64,000 bases of DNA from JARYGU01 sp033795365 (GCA_033795365.1 JARYGU010000006.1:186001-250000), one strand, 5' to 3'. Shown: positions 1-9,278, numbered from the stretch's first letter. Program-made: numbers and translations. Notes: generated by a model not told the origin, from the sequence alone.

Positions 1-10
1 GAAGTGGCTG

Positions 11-901
11 ATGCCGGTCCGTTTTTCCGCCTTTTTGCCTTGCCTCCTCTTGTCTTGTCTCCTGGTCCTGACGGGGGCTTCGCTCCCCCATGATGGTCCG
101 GTACCGGCGCAAAAGCCGCCGGCTCCCGCCGACGCGGAGACCGGAGAGGAGGCAAAGGAAAAGGTCGCAGTGCCCGAAACCAGGCCGCAGGCGCCCGACC
201 GGAAGGAAGCGCCTCAACAGCAAGGCCCGGTGAAGGAAGAGGACGCGGGCAAAGAGCGCGATAAAGCACCGCCACCCGCCGATGGACCCGAGCCGAACCC
301 GGCCGTCGATGCCCCGGAACCGGCAGCGCCCGTCGCCGCCGAGGATCCGGAAACCCTGAAGACCTGCCTCGCGGAGCTGAAAGCCATGGGCGCGGAGTTC
401 GCCGGGGAGATGCGGATCGACGACGGAAACGGCTGCGGCATCGATCGCCCGATCCGCCTGACGAAGGTCGCCCCGGAGGTCGCCCTCGAACCGGCCGGCG
501 TGATGCGCTGCCAGACAGCGCTCGCGCTTGCCCGCTGGGTCGGCGGCTCCGTCGTGCCCGCAGCCAAGGTGGCTCTGCCGCAGGCGCGGCTCACCGCCGT
601 GAACCAGGCGTCGGCCTATGTCTGCCGGAAGCGCAACGGCGCGCAAACCGGCAAGATCTCGGAGCACGCCCACGGTAACGCCGTCGACATCGCTTCTTTC
701 CAGTTCACCAATGGAAAGACCGTTCCGATCGAGCCGCGGCAGAAGGATTCGACCCTCGAAGGTGCGTTCCAGCGCACCGTCACGGCATCCGGCTGCCTCT
801 GGTTCACCACGGTCCTCGCCCCCGGCAGCGATGCAGCCCACGAGAACCACCTCCATCTCGACGTGATCGAACGCAAGGGCGGCTACCGGTATTGCTGGTG
901 A
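11..901 (+). CDS. Extensin-like C-terminal domain protein, exported, LAS-peptidase-like
   Basis: The 296-residue protein starts with a typical signal sequence (residues 1-25, hydrophobic run of Leu/Cys). A low-complexity linker of about 85 residues, rich in Pro, Glu and Ala, follows. The C-terminal extensin-like domain runs from about residue 115. It has evenly spaced cysteines and two motifs like the zinc sites of LAS (VanY/M15) peptidases: SEHAHGNAVD at about 217-226 and HLHLD at about 280-284. The likely place of action is the periplasm, tethered by the flexible linker, on peptidoglycan or another wall polymer. That role is inferred from the motifs; the family is usually annotated only as extensin-like. 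No partner gene is visible because the window starts 10 bases upstream. Confidence 0.8.
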   Translation: MPVRFSAFLPCLLLSCLLVLTGASLPHDGPVPAQKPPAPADAETGEEAKEKVAVPETRPQAPDRKEAPQQQGPVKEEDAGKERDKAPPPADGPEPNPAVDAPEPAAPVAAEDPETLKTCLAELKAMGAEFAGEMRIDDGNGCGIDRPIRLTKVAPEVALEPAGVMRCQTALALARWVGGSVVPAAKVALPQARLTAVNQASAYVCRKRNGAQTGKISEHAHGNAVDIASFQFTNGKTVPIEPRQKDSTLEGAFQRTVTASGCLWFTTVLAPGSDAAHENHLHLDVIERKGGYRYCW

Positions 902-978
902 ATTCAGCCGGACGGCGGCAGAAATGATGCGCCTGCGATCACATTCCCGCGTGGTCACCTTTCCGCCGCATTTTAAAC

Positions 979-1007
979 TTGACTCCTTTTGTTCAGTTTT
1001 CTAACAG
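979..1007 (+). promoter_or_regulatory. Candidate promoter of the heme receptor gene
   Basis: TTGACT (979-984) and TAACAG (1002-1007) are separated by 17 bases in an AT-rich stretch about 110 bases before the receptor start. A TGA-N10-TCA element (980-995) overlaps the -35 box. It is one base longer than the TGA-N9-TCA iron-responsive operator described for rhizobial RirA, so iron control is only a lead. Confidence 0.35.
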
Positions 1008-1116
1008 TCTGACCGACGGGTCTTCTGCTTTCATCCAAAGAAAAAAGGGACGCATAACCACGCGTTCGTCGTCAATGGCGCGTGGCGCAGGCTGATGTAT
1101 TTTTGAGGGAATTTTG

Positions 1117-3381
1117 ATGGCTTTTGGTTCATCGCAAAACAGGCGTCTCCTGAGTGGCACCGCGATCGCGCTGGCCATGGGTGTCGCCACCGGCACCTTT
1201 GCGCAGGACGCCGAGACTTCGACCGCACCCACCACTGAACTGGAAACGATCACCGTTCAGGGCAAGACGGATCGGGTCGCCGTTTCGCCCCTGACGCAGA
1301 CCACCGAGCGCGCCGAAATCGAGGAGCGCATGGTCACGGACCTTCAGGACTTCGCGCGCCGCATCGATGCCGGCGTGAACTACAACCGCAACACCAACAG
1401 CATCAACATCCGCGGCCTCCAGGACAACCGCGTCCTGACCACCATCGACGGCATCCGCCTGCCCTGGCTCACCGACCCGCGCGACAGCGCCCGCGGCGGA
1501 TTGAACGCCTTCGACTTCGACACGCTTTCATCGGTCGACATCACCAAGGGCGCGGATTCCAGCAAGCTCGGCTCCGGAGCGCTCGGCGGCGCGGTCGAGC
1601 TTCGCACGCTGAACCCCGAGGATCTCATCGCCCCCGGCAAGAATTTCGGCGCCCTCATGAAGGGCATCTACGACAGCGCCGACAGGAGCGCGGGCGGGAA
1701 CGTCGCCGGGGCCGCGCGTTACGATGACACCTGGATTCTCTTGCAGACCGGCTACAAGCGCGGCAACGAGACCGACAACAAAGGCACGATCGGCGGCTAC
1801 GGCGCTACGCGTACCGAAGACAACCCCGCCGATTTCGACCAGCGCAATCTGCTGCTGAAGGTTCATCAATATGTCGACGGCGGCCACCGCTTCGGCATCA
1901 CCGGCGAACTCTTCAACCGCGACGAGGATTTCGACAACATGCGCGGGTCCACGGCAAGCTATCAGCCGGGGTCCCTGAAATCCGGCGAGGAAATCGACCG
2001 CAAGCGCCTTTCGGCCTCCTACGACTTCATCTCGCCCGGCACGGACAGCTGGCTCGACGAGGCGCACATCGTCACCTATTGGCAGAGAGAACAGCTGAAC
2101 AACCGGACCGATGGTTTCCGCCTGCGTGACGGCCGCTCGTTCATCATCCCCGGCGATCCCTTCTTTTATGGTTATCCGACGGGGGTCTACAAGCGCGACA
2201 ACCAGCTGGAGCAGACCTCCTACGGCATCACCGGCAACGCCGCCAAGAGCCTGGAACTGGGCGGATACGAGCATAATTTCCGCTTCGGAGCGGAACTTTA
2301 CGCCCAGAGAACGACCCAGTATTCGGCCGGCGTCGACAATTGCCCGGACGTCGACTGGACGCTCATCCCGCAGCCCTTCGGTCCTCAAAGTTGCCGGATG
2401 CTCCACAGCAACGCCTCCGACATGCCCGACGTCGACAGCACCTTCTTCGGCATGTACCTCGAGGACGACATCAAGCTGATGGGCGACCGCCTGACGATCA
2501 CCCCCGGCCTGCGTTTCGACTGGTTCGATCACCGTCCGAAATCGACGGCCGCCTATGAGGACAGCCCGAACTACGACGAAGCCTACCTCGCGTCCTCAAG
2601 CGACTCGCGCTTCTCGCCGAAGCTTCGCGCAGCCTGGCAGGCGACGAGCGAGTGGGAACTGTTTGCCCAGTGGGCGCAGGGCTTCCGCGCGCCGAGCGCG
2701 ACCGAGCTTTACCAGAACTACGGCGCTCCGGGCTCCTATGCCCGCGTCGGCAATCCCGACCTGAAGCCCGAGACCAGCAACGGTTTCGAAATCGGCACCA
2801 ATTATTCTTCCGACACCTACAAGTTCTCCGGAACGATCTTCAACAACTACTACCGCAACTTCATCGACACGGTTCAGATCGCCCCTCCGGGCGGGGAATA
2901 TCCCGTCGGCGGCATCACCGGATACGAGAACCGCGCTCACGTCCAGATCTACGGCGTCGAACTTTCCGGCCAGTGGAACTTTGCCGAGAACTGGCGGACA
3001 TGGGGCTCGGTCGCCTGGTCGCACGGCAAGGACACGGACGAAGACGAGTACCTGAACTCGGTCGCGCCGCTTCGCGCGATCCTCGGCCTCGGCTATGCGA
3101 GGGAGACCTGGGGTACCGACGTGTCGCTGACCATGGCGTCCGCGCGCAACAAGGTGGGCGACGGAGGTTTTAGAGCACCTGGCTACGGCATCGTGGACGC
3201 CACGGCCTGGTGGGAGCCCGAGCAGGTGAAAGGCCTGAGGGTGCAGGCCGGCATCTTCAACGTCTTCGACAAGAAGTATTGGGAAGCCGTCAGCGTACCG
3301 GACGGCATCGATCCCGGCATCCGCGACTTCTATTCGGAGCCCGGACGCTCGTTCCGCGTCGCCATCACCCAGAAGTTCTGA
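1117..3381 (+). CDS. TonB-dependent heme/hemoglobin receptor
   Basis: A 754-residue outer-membrane receptor of the heme/hemoglobin/transferrin class, related to the rhizobial ShmR/HmuR type. After a signal peptide (about residues 1-28), a TonB box-like stretch (LETITVQG) leads into the plug domain, which has the usual RGLQDNRVLTTIDGIR-type segment. The barrel carries the heme-receptor signature FRAP followed by NPDLKPETS near residues 525-560 and ends in aromatic FRVAITQKF. ATG at 1117 is preferred over the TTG three bases upstream because GAGGGA at 1105-1110 is well spaced for it. The heme ABC transporter genes usually found beside such receptors (hmuTUV, hmuS) are absent here; a HugZ-like protein lies 17 kb away. 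Confidence 0.9.
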   Translation: MAFGSSQNRRLLSGTAIALAMGVATGTFAQDAETSTAPTTELETITVQGKTDRVAVSPLTQTTERAEIEERMVTDLQDFARRIDAGVNYNRNTNSINIRGLQDNRVLTTIDGIRLPWLTDPRDSARGGLNAFDFDTLSSVDITKGADSSKLGSGALGGAVELRTLNPEDLIAPGKNFGALMKGIYDSADRSAGGNVAGAARYDDTWILLQTGYKRGNETDNKGTIGGYGATRTEDNPADFDQRNLLLKVHQYVDGGHRFGITGELFNRDEDFDNMRGSTASYQPGSLKSGEEIDRKRLSASYDFISPGTDSWLDEAHIVTYWQREQLNNRTDGFRLRDGRSFIIPGDPFFYGYPTGVYKRDNQLEQTSYGITGNAAKSLELGGYEHNFRFGAELYAQRTTQYSAGVDNCPDVDWTLIPQPFGPQSCRMLHSNASDMPDVDSTFFGMYLEDDIKLMGDRLTITPGLRFDWFDHRPKSTAAYEDSPNYDEAYLASSSDSRFSPKLRAAWQATSEWELFAQWAQGFRAPSATELYQNYGAPGSYARVGNPDLKPETSNGFEIGTNYSSDTYKFSGTIFNNYYRNFIDTVQIAPPGGEYPVGGITGYENRAHVQIYGVELSGQWNFAENWRTWGSVAWSHGKDTDEDEYLNSVAPLRAILGLGYARETWGTDVSLTMASARNKVGDGGFRAPGYGIVDATAWWEPEQVKGLRVQAGIFNVFDKKYWEAVSVPDGIDPGIRDFYSEPGRSFRVAITQKF

Positions 3382-3409
3382 GCCGACTGAGGCAACCGCA
3401 CGAAAACCG

Positions 3410-3447
3410 ACGCCGCGACCGGATTGCCGATCGCGGCGTTTCTGTTT
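3410..3447 (+). terminator. Rho-independent terminator after the heme receptor
   Basis: ACGCCGCGA (3410-3418) pairs perfectly with TCGCGGCGT (3431-3439) across a 12-base loop and is followed by a T-rich run. It sits between two converging genes. Confidence 0.7.
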
Positions 3448-3514
3448 GCGCCAGAGTTTGTCAGGGATAAGTGGAACCCGGTTATTCCGAAAAGACAAGC
3501 AAAAACAAGAGAAT

Positions 3515-5194
3515 CTAGAACAGCCCTTCGATATAACCCTGCTCGTTGAGATAGATCCTTTCCGAGGACGGTGACTTCGGAAGTCCCGGCATGGTCATGA
3601 TGTCGCCGGTGATGGCGACAACGAAGCCGGCGCCGGCCGAAAGGCGCACTTCACGCACTGTCACGATATGGCCGCTGGGCGCACCACGCAGATTGGGGTC
3701 CGTCGAAAACGAATATTGCGTCTTCGCCATGCAGACCGGCAGATTGCCATAGCCCTGCTCCTCCCAGGAGCGAAGCTGCTCGCGCACCGCCTTGGCGGCA
3801 ACGACCTCGCCGGCGTGATAGATGTCCATGGCGACCGTCTCGATCTTCTCGAAAAGCGGCATGTCGTCCGGATAGAGCGGCGAGAACTGCGAGTGGCCGG
3901 CTTCGGCGAGCTCAACCACCTTGTGGGCCAGTTCCTCTATGCCGGCCGACCCCTCGGCCCAGTGCGTGCAGAGAACGGCCTCCGCGCCGAGGGTCGCGAC
4001 GAAATCCTTCACAGCCTGTATCTCCGCCTCAGTGTCGGAGGTGAAATGGTTGACCGCCACGACGACGGGCACGCCGAATTTCTTGACGTTCTGGATGTGG
4101 CGGCCGAGATTGGCGCATCCCTTCCTGACGGCGGCAACGTTTTCCCTGCCGAGCTCTTCCTTCTTCACATCGCCGTTCATCTTCAACGCGCGTACGGTGG
4201 CGACGAGGACGGCGGCATCCGGTTTGAGCCCGGCCTTCCGGCATTTGATGTCGAAGAACTTCTCCGCGCCGAGGTCTGCGCCGAACCCGGCCTCGGTGAC
4301 GACATAGTTCGCCAGCTTCAGCGCCGTCTTGGTGGCGACGACCGAGTTGCAGCCATGCGCGATATTGGCGAAGGGTCCGCCATGGACGAAGGCCGGGTTG
4401 TTTTCCAGCGTCTGCACCAGATTGGGCTGCATGGCATCCTTGAGCAGCACGGCCATTGCGCCGTCCGCCTTGATGTCACGCGCGAATACCGGGGTCTTGT
4501 CGCGGCGATAGCCGATGACGATCTTGCCAAGGCGCTCCTCCAGGTCGTGCAGGTCCGCCGCCAGACACAGGATCGCCATCACCTCCGAGGCGACGGTGAT
4601 GTCGAAGCCGGATTCGCGCGGGAAACCGTTGGCGATGCCGCCGAGCGAGCAGACGATCTCGCGCAGCGCCCGATCGTTCATGTCCATCACCCGCCGCCAC
4701 GTGACGCGGCGCAGGTCGATGTTCTGCTCGTTGCCCCAGTAGATGTGATTGTCGACGAGCGCCGCCAGCAGGTTATGCGCCGAGGTGACGGCATGGAAAT
4801 CGCCGGTAAAATGAAGGTTCATGTCCTCCATCGGCACGACCTGCGCATAGCCGCCGCCCGCCGCCCCGCCCTTGATGCCGAAGCAGGGGCCGAGCGATGC
4901 CTCGCGGATGCAGGTAATGGCCTTCTTCCCGATGCGGTTCAGCCCGTCGCCGAGCCCGACCGTCGTCGTCGTCTTGCCTTCGCCCGCCGGTGTCGGATTG
5001 ATCGCGGTCACGAGGATGAGCTTGCCGTCCGACCTGCCTTTCAGCCCGGCGATGAACCCCGCGCCGATCTTCGCCTTGTCGTGCCCGTAGGGCAAAAGGT
5101 CCTCGAAAGGAATGCCGAGTTTCGCTCCGATTTCCAGGATCGGCTTCTTCTTCGCGGCGCGCGCGATCTCGATATCGGATTTCACCTCGGCCAT
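3515..5194 (-). CDS. fhs: Formate--tetrahydrofolate ligase
   Basis: ATP-dependent ligation of formate to tetrahydrofolate, giving 10-formyl-THF for one-carbon metabolism in the cytoplasm. The 559-residue length fits the family. The P-loop-like TPAGEGKTTTTVGLGDGL segment lies near residue 65, followed by conserved GIKGGAAGGGYAQV and the ending RIYLNEQGYIEGLF. The ATG at 5194 is chosen because translation from MAEVKSDIEIA matches known N-termini and AGGGGAG lies 9 bases upstream. An open frame continues 56 codons further upstream but looks non-coding. It stands alone, transcribed in the same direction as putA, 205 bases downstream of it. Confidence 0.95.
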   Translation of the reverse strand: MAEVKSDIEIARAAKKKPILEIGAKLGIPFEDLLPYGHDKAKIGAGFIAGLKGRSDGKLILVTAINPTPAGEGKTTTTVGLGDGLNRIGKKAITCIREASLGPCFGIKGGAAGGGYAQVVPMEDMNLHFTGDFHAVTSAHNLLAALVDNHIYWGNEQNIDLRRVTWRRVMDMNDRALREIVCSLGGIANGFPRESGFDITVASEVMAILCLAADLHDLEERLGKIVIGYRRDKTPVFARDIKADGAMAVLLKDAMQPNLVQTLENNPAFVHGGPFANIAHGCNSVVATKTALKLANYVVTEAGFGADLGAEKFFDIKCRKAGLKPDAAVLVATVRALKMNGDVKKEELGRENVAAVRKGCANLGRHIQNVKKFGVPVVVAVNHFTSDTEAEIQAVKDFVATLGAEAVLCTHWAEGSAGIEELAHKVVELAEAGHSQFSPLYPDDMPLFEKIETVAMDIYHAGEVVAAKAVREQLRSWEEQGYGNLPVCMAKTQYSFSTDPNLRGAPSGHIVTVREVRLSAGAGFVVAITGDIMTMPGLPKSPSSERIYLNEQGYIEGLF

Positions 5195-5399
5195 GCTGCA
5201 AGTCTCCCCTCGTAAGGCGGCCCCTTTCAAAGTCCGCCCCGGCGGGAGGCCGCCTCTTCCATTCGGCTCCGGAGCGCAAGCTCGGAGCGAGATCACGTCA
5301 CCCCTGCGCGTTGAATTTGTCGCAAAATTGCCGAACGGCGACAAGCCGGATTCCGCCCGCACCGCTGCCTGTCTTTTCGCAGGGAGAGAGCCGCCCGCT

Positions 5400-8300
5400 T
5401 CAGCCCTCGCCGATGGCGATCAGGCTGGCATTGCCGCCGGCCGCAGCGGTGTTGACGGAAATCACCTGCTCCTGCGCGAAGCGGAAGAGATAGGTCGGAC
5501 CGCCCGCCTTGAAGCCGGTTCCCGAAAGGCCGGATCCGCCGAAAGGCTGGGTGCCGACGACCGCGCCGATGATGTTGCGGTTGACGTAGATATTGCCGGT
5601 ATCGAGCGCCTCCGTGACGGTGCGGATCGTCGCCTCGATGCGGCTGTGCACGCCGAGCGTCAGCCCGTACCCCGTTCCCGCGATTTGCGCCAGAATCTTC
5701 GGCAGGTCCTTCGCCTTCCATCTCACTACGTGCAGGACTGGTCCGAAGACTTCCTTGGTCAGCGATTCCGGCTTGTCGAGCATCACGATATGCGGCGCGA
5801 AGAAGGTGCCGCCCTGCGGCGCCTTGCCGGCATAACGGACGATCTGGCCCTGCCGCATATCGTCGATATGGGCCTCCAGCATGGCGCACTGGTCTGCATC
5901 GATGATCGGGCCGACATCCGTGTCCGTCTTCAGCGGGTCGCCGAGCTTCAGCTCCTTGGCGGCGCCCTCGATCATCTCGATCATCCCGTCCGCGATATCT
6001 TCCTGCAGGAAGAGAATGCGCAAGGCAGAGCAGCGCTGTCCGGCCGAACGGAAGGCCGACATCACCACGTCGTCGGCCACCTGCTCCGAAAGTGCGGTCG
6101 CATCCACGATCATCGCATTAAGCCCGCCCGTCTCCGCGATGAAGGGAACGATCGGCCCGTCCTTGGCGGCGAGCGCACGGTTGATCTTGCGCGCCGTTTC
6201 GGTGGATCCCGTGAAGGCGACGCCGGCAACGAGCGGATGCGCCGTCAGCGCAGCACCCACGTCGCCCTCGCCGGGCAGGCAGAGAAGGACGTTTTCCGGC
6301 ACGCCGGCGGCATGGAACAGCTTCACCGCCTCATGGGCGATCAGCGGCGTCTGCTCCGCCGGCTTGGCGATCACGGCATTGCCCGCGACCAGCGCCGCCG
6401 AAACCTGCCCGAGGAAGATCGCCAGCGGAAAATTCCATGGCGAGATGCAGGCGAAGACGCCGCGCCCGCGCCAGCGGTAGAGGTTGCTTTCGCCCGTCGG
6501 GCCGGGCATCACACGCGGCTCCGCAAAGCTGCCGCGCGCCTCCTCGGCATAGTAGCGGCAGAAATCGACCGCTTCGCGGATCTCGGCCACGCCGTCGTCC
6601 AGCGTCTTTCCGGCTTCCGCGGCAAGCAGCGCCAGCAGGCGGTCGCGGTTTTCCTCGAGAAGATCGCCCATGCGCTCCAGGCATGCGGCACGGTTCTCCG
6701 CCGGCAGGCGCGACCAGCTCTTGAAACCTGCCTGCGCCGCCTTCACGGCAACGTCGACATCGGCGGCCCTGGCGAAACGCACCGAGCCCACCTGCCGCTT
6801 GAGATCGGCGGGAGCATTGACCGGGCGCTCCTCGCCCGAAACCCTGAGACCGGGAACGAGCGGAAAGGCCGTCACCGCGTCCGCACCGTTCGCCATGGCG
6901 GCCGCCAGCGCATCGAGGTTCTTCCGCCAGCCGAATTCGAAGCCGGCGCTGTTCTTGCGCTTGCCGTAAATGTCGGAGGGAAGCGGGATCTGCTTGTGCC
7001 GCGCGCTCGCCCCCTCGGCGAGGCCGAGCCTTTCCGCCGGCCGTTCCAGCAGCGATTCGACTGCTACGTTCTTGTCGCCCGCGACCGCGACGAAGGAGGA
7101 ATTGGCACCGTTCTCCAGCAGGCGGCGCACCAGATAGGCCAGCAGGTCGCGATAACCGCCGACCGGCGCATAGATGCGGCAGGCGACACGGTCGTTGCTC
7201 TCCAGAAGATCGTCGTAGAGCGCCTCGCCCATCCCGTGCAGGCGCTGGAATTCGAAGCCGGAGCGGTCGCCGCCGGCAAGCTCGAGGATCGTCGAGACGG
7301 TCAGCGCATTGTGGGTGGCGAATTGCGCGAAGATGCGCTCGCGCTTCGACAGCATCAGGTTGGCGCAGGCGAGATAGGAAAGGTCCGTCGCCTGCTTGCG
7401 GGTCCAGACCGGATAGTCCTCAAGACCCCGCTCCTGCGCCCGCTTGACCTCCGTGTCCCAATAGGCGCCCTTGACGAGGCGAACCATCATGCGCCGGCCG
7501 AGCGTCTGGCAGAGCTGGTCGATATAATCGATGACATGGGTCGCGCGCTTCTGATAGGCCTGAATGGCGAGGCCGAAACCGTCCCAGCCGGCGAGCGACG
7601 GGTCGGCGAAGACGGCAGCGATAACGTCGAGCGACAGTTCGAGGCGGTCGGCTTCCTCGGCATCCACTGTGAAATTGAGCTGATAGGCCTTCGCCATCTG
7701 CGCAAGCTTCAAAAGGTCCGGCACCAGCTCGGCCATCACCCGCTCGCGATGCGTCGCGAGATAGCGCGGATGCAGCGCGGAGAGCTTGACGGAGATGCCC
7801 ATCCGGTCCGGCAGGCCCCTGCCCTTGGCATTCTTCTCCGTCCATTTGCCGATCGCCTCGATCGCCATGGCATAGCTGTCGAAATAGCGCTTGGCGTCGT
7901 TCGCCGTACGCGCCCCTTCGCCCAGCATGTCGAAGGAGTGGCGGTAGCCCTTCGCCTCGCTTTTTGCCGCGCGGGAAAGCGCGTCCTTGATGGTCTCTCC
8001 CAGCACGAAATAGTGTCCCAGGAACCGCATCGCCTGCTTGGTGGCGCTGCGCACGGTGGGCAGCCCGAGCCGCTTGACGAGCCCGCGCACCACGCCTTCC
8101 GGCGTCTCTCCCGGACGGATCACGCGGGCGGAAAGGCCGAGCGCCCAGGCCGAAGCCGAGACGAACCAGCTGTCGCCATGCGCCTCGTGCTCGCTCCAGC
8201 CGCCTTCCTTCAGCTTGTCCTCGATCAGCTTGTCCTGCGTCAGCGCATCGGGCACGCGCAGCAGCGCTTCGGCCAGCACCATCAGCGCCAGCCCTTCGCG

Positions 8301-8531
8301 CGTCGAAAGCCCGTATTCCCGCAGGAAATCCTCCACGCCGCCGACCGAGCCGGACTTCTCGCGGATGGCGCCGATCATGCGACGGGCGCGATGGTCGATG
8401 TTCTGGTTCTGCGTCGCCGTCAGCGTCAGCCGGGCGGCGAACTGGCGTACGAGCCGGTCGTCGTCGCCGAAATAAGGGGCGTCGAACCGGGGGAGATTGG
8501 CAAGCGCGGATACTGGCGAAACGACGTTCAT
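5400..8531 (-). CDS. putA: Bifunctional proline dehydrogenase / delta-1-pyrroline-5-carboxylate dehydrogenase
   Basis: Oxidises proline to glutamate in two steps with FAD and NAD+. The 1043-residue protein has the PutA helical region, then a PRODH barrel (RLVKGAYWD near residue 354), then an aldehyde dehydrogenase module with ISPWNFP, AETGG (catalytic Glu near 800) and GQRCSALR (catalytic Cys near 830). It starts directly in the PutA core and has no N-terminal ribbon-helix-helix domain, so it should not act as its own repressor. Control by the divergent Lrp-type gene fits this. ATG at 8531 has a good ribosome site (GGAGG). An upstream in-frame ATG at 8561 is less likely. Confidence 0.95.
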   Translation of the reverse strand: MNVVSPVSALANLPRFDAPYFGDDDRLVRQFAARLTLTATQNQNIDHRARRMIGAIREKSGSVGGVEDFLREYGLSTREGLALMVLAEALLRVPDALTQDKLIEDKLKEGGWSEHEAHGDSWFVSASAWALGLSARVIRPGETPEGVVRGLVKRLGLPTVRSATKQAMRFLGHYFVLGETIKDALSRAAKSEAKGYRHSFDMLGEGARTANDAKRYFDSYAMAIEAIGKWTEKNAKGRGLPDRMGISVKLSALHPRYLATHRERVMAELVPDLLKLAQMAKAYQLNFTVDAEEADRLELSLDVIAAVFADPSLAGWDGFGLAIQAYQKRATHVIDYIDQLCQTLGRRMMVRLVKGAYWDTEVKRAQERGLEDYPVWTRKQATDLSYLACANLMLSKRERIFAQFATHNALTVSTILELAGGDRSGFEFQRLHGMGEALYDDLLESNDRVACRIYAPVGGYRDLLAYLVRRLLENGANSSFVAVAGDKNVAVESLLERPAERLGLAEGASARHKQIPLPSDIYGKRKNSAGFEFGWRKNLDALAAAMANGADAVTAFPLVPGLRVSGEERPVNAPADLKRQVGSVRFARAADVDVAVKAAQAGFKSWSRLPAENRAACLERMGDLLEENRDRLLALLAAEAGKTLDDGVAEIREAVDFCRYYAEEARGSFAEPRVMPGPTGESNLYRWRGRGVFACISPWNFPLAIFLGQVSAALVAGNAVIAKPAEQTPLIAHEAVKLFHAAGVPENVLLCLPGEGDVGAALTAHPLVAGVAFTGSTETARKINRALAAKDGPIVPFIAETGGLNAMIVDATALSEQVADDVVMSAFRSAGQRCSALRILFLQEDIADGMIEMIEGAAKELKLGDPLKTDTDVGPIIDADQCAMLEAHIDDMRQGQIVRYAGKAPQGGTFFAPHIVMLDKPESLTKEVFGPVLHVVRWKAKDLPKILAQIAGTGYGLTLGVHSRIEATIRTVTEALDTGNIYVNRNIIGAVVGTQPFGGSGLSGTGFKAGGPTYLFRFAQEQVISVNTAAAGGNASLIAIGEG

Positions 8532-8570
8532 GAGGACCTCCGTGATATCCGGTAGATACACGCAATTTCA

Positions 8571-8624
8571 TGGTGCTTTTCACCAAATTTAGAGCCATAC
8601 TCCGGCAAGATATGGCGTATGCTC
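8571..8624 (+). promoter_or_regulatory. Candidate operators in the putA / regulator intergenic region
   Basis: Two inverted repeats lie between the divergent starts: TGGTG-ctttt-CACCA (8571-8585), and GCCATA (8594-8599) with TATGGC (8611-8616), the second extended by GTATGCTC. Lrp/AsnC proteins bind such imperfect palindromes, so these are the likely sites for shared proline control. This is inference from symmetry and position. Confidence 0.45.
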
Positions 8625-8641
8625 TCATTTGGCAGTGAAAT

Positions 8642-9103
8642 ATGAAAGAATTGGACCGTCTCGACCGCAAGATCCTCCGCGCGCTTCAGAAGGAGGGACG
8701 CCTGACCAATATCGAGCTTGCCGAGAAGGTCCATCTCTCTCCGACGGCAACGGCGGAACGCGTCAAGCGGCTCACCCGCGACGGCTATATCACCGGCTAT
8801 ATGGCCATCCTGTCGCCGGAACGGCTCGGACGCAACCTTCTCGTCTTCGTGCAGGTGAAGCTCGACCGCACCACGCCCGACGTCTTCGACAGCTTCGCCG
8901 AGGCGGTCAAGCGCAGCGACGACGTCATGGAGTGCCACATGGTCGCCGGCGGTTTCGACTATCTGGTGAAAGCGCGCGTGGCCGGCATGGAAGCCTACCG
9001 CGCCTTCCTCTCCGACGTCATCCTGCCGCTGCCCGGCGTGCGCGAGACGCACACCTATGCGGTGATGGAGGAGGTGAAGAGCGCGGGACTGCTGCCGGTG
9101 TGA
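8642..9103 (+). CDS. putR: Lrp/AsnC family regulator, likely proline-responsive activator of putA
   Basis: A 153-residue protein with an N-terminal winged helix-turn-helix (LDRKILRALQKEGRLTNIELAEKV, then SPTATAERVKRL) and a C-terminal RAM ligand-binding domain (from about residue 70, with ECHMVAGGFDYLVKARV). It is transcribed divergently from putA, 110 bases apart, as putR is in Agrobacterium and other alphaproteobacteria, where it activates putA in response to proline. The symbol rests on this arrangement and family. Confidence 0.85.
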   Translation: MKELDRLDRKILRALQKEGRLTNIELAEKVHLSPTATAERVKRLTRDGYITGYMAILSPERLGRNLLVFVQVKLDRTTPDVFDSFAEAVKRSDDVMECHMVAGGFDYLVKARVAGMEAYRAFLSDVILPLPGVRETHTYAVMEEVKSAGLLPV

Positions 9104-9113
9104 GGGAAGGCAG

Positions 9114-9166
9114 TAGCGAATAGCGAATAGCGAATAGCGAATAGCGAATAGCGAATAGCGAATAGG
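9114..9166 (+). repeat. Tandem array of a 7-bp repeat, forward arm
   Basis: Seven exact copies of TAGCGAA run from 9114 to 9162 and end in TAGG. They begin 10 bases after the putR stop codon. A shorter array in the opposite orientation lies 77 bases further on, so the two can pair as long slipped hairpin arms. Confidence 0.95.
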
Positions 9167-9203
9167 ATTTCGCCTAAATGGGGCGATGACAACAGGAATA
9201 TAC

Positions 9204-9235
9204 AAAGCGGCGCCGAATAATCGCGCCGCTTTTTA
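9204..9235 (+). terminator. Rho-independent terminator between converging genes
   Basis: AAAGCGGCGC (9204-9213) pairs perfectly with GCGCCGCTTT (9223-9232) across a 9-base loop and is followed by TTTT. It probably ends putR transcription. The A-run on the other side could also let it serve the leftward DUF2333 gene. It sits exactly between the two 7-bp repeat arrays. Confidence 0.85.
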
Positions 9236-9242
9236 TCTAAAC

Positions 9243-9274
9243 CCTATTCGCTATTCGCTACTCACTATTCGCTC
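9243..9274 (-). repeat. 7-bp repeat array, inverted arm
   Basis: About four units of TTCGCTA (reverse complement of TAGCGAA), one of them degenerate (CTCACTA), run up to the stop codon of the leftward gene. CCTATTC at 9243-9249 pairs with GAATAGG at 9160-9166. Confidence 0.85.
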
Positions 9275-9278
9275 TTCC

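Noticed and set aside
5112..8555. Very long open frame (over 1100 codons) antisense to fhs and putA
   Set aside because: It is a by-product of high GC and codon bias of the true genes on the other strand; the translation is rich in Arg, His and Ala, has no domain and the real enzymes are unambiguous.
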